Part shown: positions 1-6,466 of the stretch, piece after piece
How positions within the stretch are numbered: the first letter of the stretch is position 1
Layout: every line of letters starts with the position of its first letter
DNA from: Bacteroidota bacterium
Lineage (GTDB): Bacteria > Bacteroidota > Bacteroidia > Bacteroidales > Prolixibacteraceae
Reading direction: 5' to 3'
Assembly (NCBI GenBank): GCA_030691295.1
Contig: JAUYEQ010000215.1
Location: 1-11,189, forward strand
Length of the DNA stretch: 11,189 nucleotides
Program-made: the position numbers and the translations under genes
The notes under the pieces: model-generated
What the model was told of the DNA's origin: nothing
The model's database searches: none
The model's input: the letters and a program-made list of their open reading frames with translations, nothing else

Positions 1-227
1 ACTTTCGGAACAAGGTTTTCCACTTCCAAAGTAAGGTTCAAATCGGCGTTGAACAATTCAAACTGTTGGTTGGGGAAGGATAATTTCAACTCATCCTGAA
101 GGATTATCGCATCATCTGCTGATGTGTTGTAATGAATTGCGACACTCCATCCCTGCGCTGCAAGGTGAAGCGCAAGCCCCTTTCCTACCCTTTTGGCTGC
201 TCCGGTAATCAGTGCTGTTTTTGTCAT
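1..227 (-). CDS. SDR-family oxidoreductase, pteridine-reductase-like (partial, N-terminal part)
   Basis: The ATG lies at 227-225, and 75 codons are visible before the window edge cuts the gene, so the C-terminal part is missing. The protein begins MTKTALITGAAKRVGKGLAL. This is the Rossmann beta-alpha start of a short-chain dehydrogenase with a TGxxxRxG NADP-binding loop (residues about 9-16), a form typical of pteridine reductases (FolM/PTR1-like). Residues GWSVAIHYNTSADDA continue with the second strand and an acidic helix, and a later NADLN segment fits the strand that contacts the adenine ring. The catalytic Tyr-x-x-x-Lys lies outside the window, so the substrate cannot be judged. The gene follows the aldo/keto reductase on the same strand after 38 bases, which suggests co-transcription. 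SDR membership is near certain; the pteridine reductase role is inferred from the TGxxxRxG motif only. Confidence 0.85.
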   Translation of the reverse strand, partial: MTKTALITGAAKRVGKGLALHLAAQGWSVAIHYNTSADDAIILQDELKLSFPNQQFELFNADLNLTLEVENLVPK

Positions 228-265
228 GCCCTAATAAACGTTCAGAAATTCCTGAAGTTCAATTT

Positions 266-1384
266 TTATTCTTTTGAATGATTTCCTGATCTTTTTGCCA
301 GATTTTTAATGAAGTCGCCTCTTGAAGGAGTATTGTCTTCCGATTTCTTTGCAAGAAAAATCTCTTTCGTTTCAAATGAGGGCACGCTGTATTTTTCTCC
401 TGAAAGAATGAGCTCAATTTGTCTCAGTTCAGTTGTATTAAATTGCTTATTATCCAGTGCTGCAATATTGTCTTCAAGCTGTTTCACTGAACTTGCACCA
501 ATCAATACTGAAGTGACCCTGGGATCTTTCATCAGCCAAACAAGTGCCATTTGAGCCAGCGTCTGACCTCTCTGAATGGCTATTTCATTCAACTTTTTTA
601 CTTTTACAATGGCTGGCTCGACCTGCTCTGGCTGTAGGAAACCCCATGATTTGGCTGCCCTCGAACCTTCAGGAATTCCATTCAGATATTTATCGGTCAG
701 CAATCCCTGTGCAAGTGGAGAAAACGGGATACAGCCAATTCCTTCTTTGGCCAGAACATCCATTAAACCATTTTCAACCCAACGCTCAAACATGGAATAT
801 TTGGGCTGATGGATCAAACAGGGAGTTCCCAGTTCTTTCAAAATGCGCGAAGCCTTGAGTGCCAGGTCTGCGGGATAATTGGATATCCCTGCGTACAAGG
901 CTTTCCCCTGCCGAACTGCGTGATCGAGCGCCATCATGGTTTCGTCAAGTGGGGTATCCGGATCGGGGCGGTGCGAATAGAAAATATCAACATAGTCGAG
1001 CTTCATTCTTTTCAGGCTCTGATCGAGACTTGAAAGTAAATTTTTACGACTTCCCCATTCACCGTATGGGCCAGGCCACATCAGGTAACCGGCTTTGGTC
1101 GAAATGATCAGCTCATCGCGGTAGGGAGCCAAATCGAGTTGCATAATTTTTCCAAAGTTTTCTTCGGCTGATCCGGGAGGCGGACCATAGTTGTTCGCAA
1201 GGTCGAAATGGGTAATTCCCAGATCGAAAGCACGGCGACACAAAGCGCGTCCGTTTTCAAAAACATCAACTCCTCCGAAATTGTGCCAGAGACCCAGGGA
1301 AATAGCAGGAAGCTTCAAACCCCATTTTCCGCATTTGTTGTAAGTCATTTTGCTATACCGGTTCGAATCAGCTAAATATTGCAT
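266..1384 (-). CDS. yghZ: Aldo/keto reductase, YghZ / L-glyceraldehyde 3-phosphate reductase family
   Basis: This 372-residue NADPH-dependent aldo/keto reductase closely resembles E. coli YghZ (Gpr), which reduces L-glyceraldehyde 3-phosphate and other aldehydes such as methylglyoxal. Family blocks are easy to read: LPAISLGLWHNFG, FDLGITHFDLANNYGPPPGS, DELIISTKAGYLMWPGPYG, SLDQSLKRMKLDYVDIFYSH, PFSPLAQGLLTDKYLNGIP and VLIGASSVKQLEDN. The catalytic tetrad is intact at about D61, Y66, K97 and H138. The frame is open upstream to 1453, but the ATG at 1384 is chosen because the following residues (MQYLADSNRYSKM) align with the E. coli N terminus; the extra 23 residues look like translated leader. 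The C terminus extends roughly 25 residues beyond the E. coli protein with a charged, Lys-rich tail. The gene is divergent from the DUF299 gene across 130 bases and lies directly upstream of the SDR gene. The natural substrate is not evident. Confidence 0.93.
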   Translation of the reverse strand: MQYLADSNRYSKMTYNKCGKWGLKLPAISLGLWHNFGGVDVFENGRALCRRAFDLGITHFDLANNYGPPPGSAEENFGKIMQLDLAPYRDELIISTKAGYLMWPGPYGEWGSRKNLLSSLDQSLKRMKLDYVDIFYSHRPDPDTPLDETMMALDHAVRQGKALYAGISNYPADLALKASRILKELGTPCLIHQPKYSMFERWVENGLMDVLAKEGIGCIPFSPLAQGLLTDKYLNGIPEGSRAAKSWGFLQPEQVEPAIVKVKKLNEIAIQRGQTLAQMALVWLMKDPRVTSVLIGASSVKQLEDNIAALDNKQFNTTELRQIELILSGEKYSVPSFETKEIFLAKKSEDNTPSRGDFIKNLAKRSGNHSKE

Positions 1385-1514
1385 TTTGTATGTTTTAAGA
1401 TTTGTTAATTTGTGGTTTATAAAAAGCCAAATTAAGAAATAATGTCTGTTCAATCGTTATTAAACCGAACTTTTTTAAATTCATAGGGTTCATTCTAATA
1501 AAGTAACTAGTATC

Positions 1515-2384
1515 ATGAACGAAAAAGAAAAACAAGCAGGGCCCATCTACATCGTTTCGGGAGGTAAAGGGCTAGCCGGAAACAACATGGTTCACTCACT
1601 GCTCATCCAATATCCGAACAACAATGTACCGGTAATTATTGTGCCCAATATTCACGAAGAAGTGCAGTTGATTAAACTTGTTGAAAAGGCAAAACAGGAG
1701 GATGGGCTGATAGCCTATACCTTGGTGAACCGCGAGCTGCGTAGCTTACTGAGGAATCTTTGCGAAGAAAAAGGGGTAAAACACATCGACTTTATGGGCG
1801 AACTAGCCGACTATCTCGATGAAAAACTCCAAATTCCATCCTTGCAATCGCCCGGACTTTACAGGGAAATCAATCAGCAATATTTCGACCGGATTGAAGC
1901 AATCGAATTTACATTGAACCACGACGATGGCCTGCAACCACAAAAACTGCACAAGGCAGAAATCATCCTGACAGGCGTTTCCCGTTCAGGAAAAACACCG
2001 CTGAGTGTGTATTTGGCAATGTATGGATGGAAAGTGGCCAACATCCCACTGGTGAACGGAATCGATCCGCCCAAAGAACTGTTCGAGGTTGATCCGCGCC
2101 GTGTTTTTGGATTAAGCATCAGTCATGGACATTTGATTTCACACCGGATAAAACGTTTGCGCAGTCTGGGAAATCCGGAAAATACCAATTATATCGACGA
2201 ACATTTGGTAATGAAGGAAATTCGCAATGCAAATTTCATATTCGAAAAAGGTGGATTTACAATCCTCAATGTATCGAACAAACCGGTAGAAACCAGTGCC
2301 AACGAAATTTTAAACATAATGGCCAACCGGTTTGAGTACCGCGGACGAAGGCTGGATTCACCGTATCCTGAGAAAGATGAATGA
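1515..2384 (+). CDS. Pyruvate, phosphate dikinase / PEP synthase regulatory protein (DUF299 kinase-pyrophosphorylase)
   Basis: This 289-residue protein belongs to the DUF299 family of bifunctional ADP-dependent kinases and Pi-dependent pyrophosphorylases. These inactivate and reactivate pyruvate, phosphate dikinase (PPDK) or PEP synthase by modifying a Thr next to the catalytic His, and so control the pyruvate/PEP step of gluconeogenesis. The signature P-loop GVSRSGKTPLS spans residues 154-164. It is followed by the family blocks YLAMYGWKVANIPLV, PKELFEVDPRRVFGLSI and YIDEHLVMKEI, and near the C terminus by an NKPVETSANEI block. The length is normal for the family. The ATG at 1515 has no Shine-Dalgarno, as usual in Bacteroidota. 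I cannot tell PPDK from PEP synthase as the target; Bacteroidota commonly use PPDK. The stop codon (2382-2384) directly abuts, without a single base between, the stop codon of the detached glmS tail on the other strand, so the two genes were probably convergent neighbours. Confidence 0.93.
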   Translation: MNEKEKQAGPIYIVSGGKGLAGNNMVHSLLIQYPNNNVPVIIVPNIHEEVQLIKLVEKAKQEDGLIAYTLVNRELRSLLRNLCEEKGVKHIDFMGELADYLDEKLQIPSLQSPGLYREINQQYFDRIEAIEFTLNHDDGLQPQKLHKAEIILTGVSRSGKTPLSVYLAMYGWKVANIPLVNGIDPPKELFEVDPRRVFGLSISHGHLISHRIKRLRSLGNPENTNYIDEHLVMKEIRNANFIFEKGGFTILNVSNKPVETSANEILNIMANRFEYRGRRLDSPYPEKDE

Positions 2385-2520
2385 CTACTCCACTGTAACC
2401 GATTTTGCCAGATCTCGCGGTTGATCGACATCGCAGCCCCACATTACAGCAATGTAATACGAGAACAGTTGCAAAGGAATAATGGCAAGCAATGGTGAAA
2501 CTGCCGGATGTGATTTTGGA
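2385..2520 (-). pseudogene. glmS: Detached 3' end of glmS (44 codons plus stop), displaced remnant
   Basis: Read on the minus strand, 2519-2385 encodes 44 residues from [11 protein letters not shown] to LAKSVTVE followed by TAG. This matches residues 569-612 of the intact GlmS at 3197-5035. By hand alignment 115 of 135 bases agree, without gaps, and 42 of 44 residues are identical; the differences are Trp for Arg595 and Asp for Asn604. Similarity stops abruptly at 2520. The fragment has no start codon or upstream domain and cannot be an active enzyme. It still carries the Lys of the LAKSVTVE tail that acts in the isomerase site of GlmS. It lies between the DUF299 gene (zero-base gap) and the toxin-antitoxin promoter. 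I infer that it is the original end of the chromosomal glmS, displaced when the toxin-antitoxin unit arrived. Confidence 0.9.
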
Positions 2521-2556
2521 GAAATGTTATCTCAAATGCAAAGGCGATTATTTTTG

Positions 2557-2564
2557 TATCTTTG
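2557..2564 (+). promoter_or_regulatory. Bacteroidota -7 box for the toxin-antitoxin operon
   Basis: TATCTTTG matches the Bacteroidota -7 consensus TAnnTTTG exactly and lies 26 bases before the antitoxin ATG, which would give a short A-rich leader. No convincing -33 TTTG is seen at the usual distance. Antitoxins of this type often autoregulate, but no clear operator palindrome is visible here. Confidence 0.5.
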
Positions 2565-2590
2565 AAATAAAAAAATTTAAATAATTGAAT

Positions 2591-2797
2591 ATGACAGACA
2601 TCCAATTATATACAAAATTGTCAAGTTTACCCACGAATTTAAAAAAAGAGGTGGCTGATTTTATAGATTTTATGAAATATAAATCGGAGAAAAAATCGTT
2701 CAGGATAAAAAAGAGACTTGCCGGACAGGCGAAGGGATTAATATCCATGAAAGATAATTTTGATGATCCGATTGAAGGATTTAAAGAATATATGTAA
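2591..2797 (+). CDS. DUF2281-family antitoxin of a VapBC-like module
   Basis: This 68-residue protein begins MTDIQLYTKLSSLPTNLKKEVADFIDFM. The first 30 residues form the helical DUF2281 head in which LPxxLKxEVxDFIDFM is typical. A basic linker (about residues 29-44, rich in Lys and Arg) follows, and then a C-terminal segment with SMKDNFDDPIEGFKEYM, the usual toxin-wrapping tail of this family. The ATG at 2591 is preferred over an in-frame TTG six bases earlier. The stop codon overlaps the toxin start by one base (TAATG), so the pair is translationally coupled, antitoxin first. Expected role: bind and neutralise the PIN toxin and possibly repress its own promoter. The family call rests on pattern recognition, strengthened by the adjoining PIN gene. 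Confidence 0.85.
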   Translation: MTDIQLYTKLSSLPTNLKKEVADFIDFMKYKSEKKSFRIKKRLAGQAKGLISMKDNFDDPIEGFKEYM

Positions 2798-3186
2798 TGG
2801 AATTGTTGATTGATACCCATGCAGTAATTTGGTTTATTACAGAGGATTCACTTCTCCCGTTGAAAACAAAAAGAGTAATTGAGAATCCAGAGAATAGTTG
2901 CTTTGTGAGTATTGCCAGTTTTTGGGAAATCGCGATTAAACAATCAATCGGAAGGCTAAATTTATTTTCGGATCTTGAAGAGATCTTTCGAATAATTGAA
3001 AATACCGGATTTGAATTACTCCCAATAACCACCAATCAAATTCTTATAAATGCAAAATTGCCACAGTATCATCAAGACCCATTTGATAGAATAATAATTG
3101 TACAAGCAATTTGTGAAAATTTACAAATTGTGACAAAAGACGGGCAATTTGAAACTTACAACGTTTCTTTAATTTGGGAAAAATAA
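2797..3186 (+). CDS. vapC: PIN-domain toxin, VapC-like ribonuclease
   Basis: This 129-residue PIN-domain protein is normal VapC length. Acidic metal-binding residues are in place: D6 (LLIDTHAVIWF), E44 (SFWEIAIKQSIGRL), D97 with D94 beside it (HQDPFDRIIIVQA) and D115 (VTKDGQF). This fits an active Mg-dependent endoribonuclease; VapC toxins typically cleave tRNA or rRNA and arrest translation. The DTHAVIWF and HQDPFDR variants belong to the PIN subgroup usually paired with DUF2281 antitoxins. The gene overlaps the antitoxin stop by one base. It ends 10 bases before the convergent glmS stop with no hairpin between them, so its transcript probably runs into the glmS tail in antisense. Codons are strongly AT-biased compared with glmS and the DUF299 gene, consistent with acquisition. 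The RNA target cannot be predicted. Confidence 0.92.
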   Translation: MELLIDTHAVIWFITEDSLLPLKTKRVIENPENSCFVSIASFWEIAIKQSIGRLNLFSDLEEIFRIIENTGFELLPITTNQILINAKLPQYHQDPFDRIIIVQAICENLQIVTKDGQFETYNVSLIWEK

Positions 3187-3196
3187 GTTTGTCATC

Positions 3197-3332
3197 TTAT
3201 TCCACGGTAACACTTTTTGCCAGATTTCTTGGCTGATCCACATCACAACCGCGCATTACAGCAATGTAATATGAGAACAGTTGTAAAGGAATAATAGCAA
3301 GCAACGGCGAAACTGCCGGATGTGATTTTGGA
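3197..3332. repeat. Direct repeat copy B: glmS 3' end still joined to glmS
   Basis: This is the partner of the fragment at 2385-2520, in the same orientation with start points 812 bases apart. Within the repeat the longest identical run is 24 bases (2497-2520 and 3309-3332) and it sits at the boundary where the copies stop matching. Most of the 20 mismatches are at synonymous positions. Copy A is slightly richer in G+C than copy B. Confidence 0.9.
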
Positions 3333-5035
3333 ATTTCAAACACGTCGTTCACCATGTTTTTCAGTACATCGTCACCTTCAGTAACAACGGCGATAATATT
3401 ACCTTTCCGGGCTTTAACTTCCTGAATGTTGCTGACAATTTTTTCGTAGTAATGATCTTTGGCCGCGACAACAATCACTGGAAGATTATCGTCAACCAGC
3501 GCAATCGGGCCGTGTTTCATTTCGCCGGCAGCATAACCTTCGGCGTGTATGTAGGAAATTTCTTTCAATTTCAGCGCACCTTCCAGGGCAACCGGAAAAA
3601 GATAGCCCCTTCCCAGATAAAGTGCATTTACCGAATCTTTGTATTTGGCAGCAATCTCTTTTATTGCCGGATGTTTTACCAGTATGGATTTTAATTTCTC
3701 CGGAATTTCACTCAATTCTGAAATTAGCTGAAGATACAATTCAGGAGAAATTTGCCCTTTTTCTTTGGCCAGTTTAAGTGCAAAAAGTGTGATTACTGTT
3801 ACCTGTGCGGTAAATGCTTTGGTTGATGCCACACCGATTTCGACACCAGCATGGGTATAAACACCTGCATCGGTTTCGCGCGCAATGCTCGATCCTACCA
3901 CATTGCAAATACCCAGAATGGTTGCACCTTTTTCCTTTGCCATGCGCAAAGCTGCAAGTGTATCAGCTGTTTCACCGCTCTGGGTGATGGCAATTACCAC
4001 ATCATCGCTGCTCAGTATCGGATTGCGGTAGCGAAATTCTGATGCATATTCAACCTCAACCGGAACGCGTGCATATTCTTCGATCAGGTATTCGCCCACC
4101 AAAGCCGCGTGCCATGAAGTTCCGCATCCAATGATGATGATCCGTTTTGCCTTCAGGATTTTTGGAAAAACATCCATCAAGCCTCCCAGAACGATGTCTG
4201 AATGATCGGGCAATATGCGTCCCCTGAAAGTATCTTCAATGGTTTTGGGCTGTTCGAAAATTTCTTTCAGCATAAAATGCTCGAAATCTCCTTTTTCCAG
4301 ATCACCAATGCTCATATCAACTTTTGTGATTTTGAAGGCAACCGGATTATTCTCAACTGTTTTCAGCGTGAGGCTGTCCTTGGTAATGATTGCCACATCA
4401 TGATCGTTCAGGTAAATAACGCTGTCGGTATAATTTACGATCGGGGTTGCATCGGAGGCAATAAAATATTCGCTGCGGCCAATTCCTATCACCAGCGGAC
4501 TACCCTTCCGGGCTGCTATCAACTGATCCTTTTCATTCTTGCAGATAACTACAATTCCGTAGGCACCAACTACTTTAGAGAGTGCCAGCCTAACGGCAAT
4601 TTCAGCATTCACCTCTTCTGCATTGCGGTAAAAATATTCAATCAGGTTAACCAATACTTCAGTATCGGTATCCGATTGAAAAGTATAGTCTTTCTTAATT
4701 AAGTCCGACTTTAGCTCCGCATAATTTTCGATGATACCATTGTGAACCAGCACAAAATCACCGTTCATTGAAGTATGAGGGTGCGCATTGCGGTCGTTGG
4801 GTTCTCCGTGGGTGGCCCAGCGAGTATGGCCGATTCCGATGTGTCCGCTGATGTCTTCGGAAGAAACAAATTTTTCAAGATCGGCAACGCGCCCTTTGCA
4901 TTTGAAAACTTTCAGTTCACTGTTATAGATCGCCAGACCGGCAGAGTCGTAACCACGATATTCGAGCCTTTGAAGCCCTTGAATCAGAATGGGATAAACG
5001 TTTTTATCGCCAATGTAACCAACAATTCCACACAT
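3197..5035 (-). CDS. glmS: Glutamine--fructose-6-phosphate aminotransferase (isomerizing)
   Basis: This cytoplasmic enzyme makes glucosamine 6-phosphate from fructose 6-phosphate and glutamine, the first committed step to UDP-GlcNAc for peptidoglycan and LPS. At 612 residues it has family length (E. coli 609). The N-terminal glutaminase domain starts MCGIVGYIGD, with the nucleophile Cys2 exposed after Met removal, and contains GHTRWATHGEPN (69-80) and HNGIIENY (98-105). The first SIS domain has GCGTSWHA (303-310) and TQSGETADT (351-359); the second has LEGALKLKEISYIHAEGYAAGE. The C-tail NLAKSVTVE ends the protein, with the conserved Lys at 607. It starts 33 bases after the DUF4270 gene and is probably co-transcribed with it and the GT5-like gene. 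There is no room for a glmS ribozyme in that gap. Its last 45 codons appear to be a replacement for the displaced end at 2385-2519. Confidence 0.98.
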   Translation of the reverse strand: MCGIVGYIGDKNVYPILIQGLQRLEYRGYDSAGLAIYNSELKVFKCKGRVADLEKFVSSEDISGHIGIGHTRWATHGEPNDRNAHPHTSMNGDFVLVHNGIIENYAELKSDLIKKDYTFQSDTDTEVLVNLIEYFYRNAEEVNAEIAVRLALSKVVGAYGIVVICKNEKDQLIAARKGSPLVIGIGRSEYFIASDATPIVNYTDSVIYLNDHDVAIITKDSLTLKTVENNPVAFKITKVDMSIGDLEKGDFEHFMLKEIFEQPKTIEDTFRGRILPDHSDIVLGGLMDVFPKILKAKRIIIIGCGTSWHAALVGEYLIEEYARVPVEVEYASEFRYRNPILSSDDVVIAITQSGETADTLAALRMAKEKGATILGICNVVGSSIARETDAGVYTHAGVEIGVASTKAFTAQVTVITLFALKLAKEKGQISPELYLQLISELSEIPEKLKSILVKHPAIKEIAAKYKDSVNALYLGRGYLFPVALEGALKLKEISYIHAEGYAAGEMKHGPIALVDDNLPVIVVAAKDHYYEKIVSNIQEVKARKGNIIAVVTEGDDVLKNMVNDVFEIPKSHPAVSPLLAIIPLQLFSYYIAVMRGCDVDQPRNLAKSVTVE

Positions 5036-5068
5036 ACGATTATATATTTAGATGATCGAAAATGGGGG

Positions 5069-6409
5069 CTAATTTATTTTTGAATAGGTAATTTCTAAAC
5101 GGATACCTGTTTTGCTGTTTGCTCCTTTTAAAACTACCCTGCCGTAATTTGTATTCCTGTCAGCCATTGATAGGAAAAAACCATAATTTTCCCTTAAATA
5201 TCCAACGCCGTTGGGTTTCCTGGTTATCAATTCCTGTACATGTTTGGCTATGTTGAAACGGTAGGTTCCGTCTTTTTTGTTATATACTCCACCAAAATAT
5301 GCTTGCGAGAACGCCAGATCAGAAGGGAAATACAAACTGTCTTTTTCATTAATTGCACTCAATATCACCTGATAAGGAGGTGTGTATTTTGCGGTGTCGA
5401 AATAATACTGGTCAACCTGAAAGATCAGTTCAGCCTTATTGATGGCGATATTGGCAAAATCTCTCCATAAATTCAAATTTGGAATTAATATTTTACTGCC
5501 CAATCCACCGGTAGTTTGCAGATAAATCAAACTGTCCTGGGTTTCTTTTTTATCGAGGTTGGCAAAAAAAGCGGTGTTTGTATATTCGTGATTAAAACGG
5601 CTGACGCGCGCTGAATTTTCGTTGATATTGTAATTATAAAACAGTGAATCTTTCTCGCTGTTCTGGTAATGCATAATCATTCTCGATCCCCGCGCAATGC
5701 TGTTAATCCTCATAATGGCCCCGCCCGGGTTCAAATCCCCGGCTTCGATATACAAACCTTTAAAATATTGAATAAAGAGATCGTTCTTTGATAAAGTCAG
5801 TGAATCGGCAGCCCATAGTTTATTTATAAGTGATGCGTTTAACTTAATCGCAATTTCCTGAACAACCGTATCTTTTGGTTTTGCTTTCGTCGATCCGTAT
5901 AAATTCGTTAACGAATCAAGTTTAAATTTAGGCACATAGGTGATATCAGCCAGTACTTCTCCTTTCGAGATTGCTTTCAGGTTGACATCCTGATCATATT
6001 GGGCATCGAACGATAGGTCAGATGCAAGCTCATAAACCTTCAATCGTTGCGGAGTGACAGTGTCTCCGAAGAATTCACGGTATAACAGGTATAGCACCAA
6101 TGAGTCGGGCTGTGCATTTTTCGATAAATCAGGATATTGGCTCAAGCGAAACTGAACGGCAAAATCCGCAGTTACTTTCCCGAAAACCGGATCGTTAAAT
6201 GTACCCAGCAAATTATAGGTAGTTTCATCGGTTCGTTGCTTCGCATCTTTAACAGTAAATGACTTAATAGTCGATTTATCAATTTCAGTCTTTTTTACTG
6301 AAACCAAATCACCTTTGTCTAACAAACCATAACCTGTTTTATTTAGTTCTTCCTTGCAACTCCAAAATATAAGTGACATCAATGCAAATCCGGCTACGAA
6401 CTTGTACAT
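5069..6409 (-). CDS. DUF4270-family outer-membrane lipoprotein
   Basis: This 446-residue secreted lipoprotein is recognised as the DUF4270 family of Bacteroidota, whose function is unknown. The ATG at 6409 is used; the frame extends upstream only to TTG/GTG codons. Residues 1-18 (MYKFVAGFALMSLIFWSC) form a short lipoprotein signal peptide with the lipid-bearing Cys18 after a hydrophobic core. The next residues, KEEL, are acidic and resemble the lipoprotein export signals that send Bacteroidota lipoproteins to the cell surface, though this is only suggestive. The mature part is rich in beta-strand patterns and Tyr/Asn, with repeated DSLxLYL-like and PxLNLWRDF segments, and ends LEITYSKIN. It lies between the GT5-like gene (57-base gap) and glmS (33-base gap) on the same strand. 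The setting hints at an envelope or surface-polysaccharide role, but this is inference. Confidence 0.85.
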   Translation of the reverse strand: MYKFVAGFALMSLIFWSCKEELNKTGYGLLDKGDLVSVKKTEIDKSTIKSFTVKDAKQRTDETTYNLLGTFNDPVFGKVTADFAVQFRLSQYPDLSKNAQPDSLVLYLLYREFFGDTVTPQRLKVYELASDLSFDAQYDQDVNLKAISKGEVLADITYVPKFKLDSLTNLYGSTKAKPKDTVVQEIAIKLNASLINKLWAADSLTLSKNDLFIQYFKGLYIEAGDLNPGGAIMRINSIARGSRMIMHYQNSEKDSLFYNYNINENSARVSRFNHEYTNTAFFANLDKKETQDSLIYLQTTGGLGSKILIPNLNLWRDFANIAINKAELIFQVDQYYFDTAKYTPPYQVILSAINEKDSLYFPSDLAFSQAYFGGVYNKKDGTYRFNIAKHVQELITRKPNGVGYLRENYGFFLSMADRNTNYGRVVLKGANSKTGIRLEITYSKIN

Positions 6410-6466
6410 TACGCTGAGTTCTTTTTTCACCAATTAATATGTTTTAAATTTGTGTAACCTAATTTC

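Larger units (their letters stand above)
2521..3332. mobile_element. Putative toxin-antitoxin insertion unit carrying a replacement glmS 3' end
   Basis: This 812-base unit is bounded by the two glmS tails. It consists of 676 bases with the DUF2281/PIN module and the 136-base glmS end now used by the full-length gene. The non-glmS part is visibly more AT-rich than the flanking genes. I see no transposase, integrase, terminal inverted repeats or short target duplication; the only repeated sequence is the glmS end itself. Recombination between the two tails would delete the unit and restore a complete glmS. The unit boundaries are inferred from where the two copies cease to match (2520/2521 and 3332/3333). 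The true crossover could lie anywhere within the repeats, or further upstream in glmS if a longer stretch was replaced. Confidence 0.5.

Noticed and set aside
544..1107. Several plus-strand open frames inside the aldo/keto reductase
   Set aside because: They lie opposite a strongly conserved gene, show no family pattern and overlap each other in different frames.
1385..1453. A longer start for the aldo/keto reductase
   Set aside because: The extra residues do not resemble the family N terminus, while the ATG at 1384 aligns with E. coli YghZ.
2521..2535. A short GAGA/TCTC palindrome at the left module boundary as a recombination end
   Set aside because: The stem is only 4 bp, and nothing similar occurs at the other boundary.
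2385..3200. A Tn7-like insertion at the glmS attachment site
   Set aside because: Tn7 enters a fixed point just downstream of the glmS stop and leaves the gene untouched, with tns genes and repeated end sites. Here the boundary is 136 bases inside the gene, and no transposition genes or end repeats are present.
5036..5068. A glmS ribozyme in the glmS leader
   Set aside because: The gap to the preceding gene is only 33 bases, far too short for the ribozyme, which is also not expected in this phylum.
5725..5742. A tRNA-like T-arm sequence (GGGTTCAAATCCCC)
   Set aside because: It lies inside the DUF4270 coding region in a conserved reading frame. No acceptor stem, anticodon arm or D-arm can be found around it.
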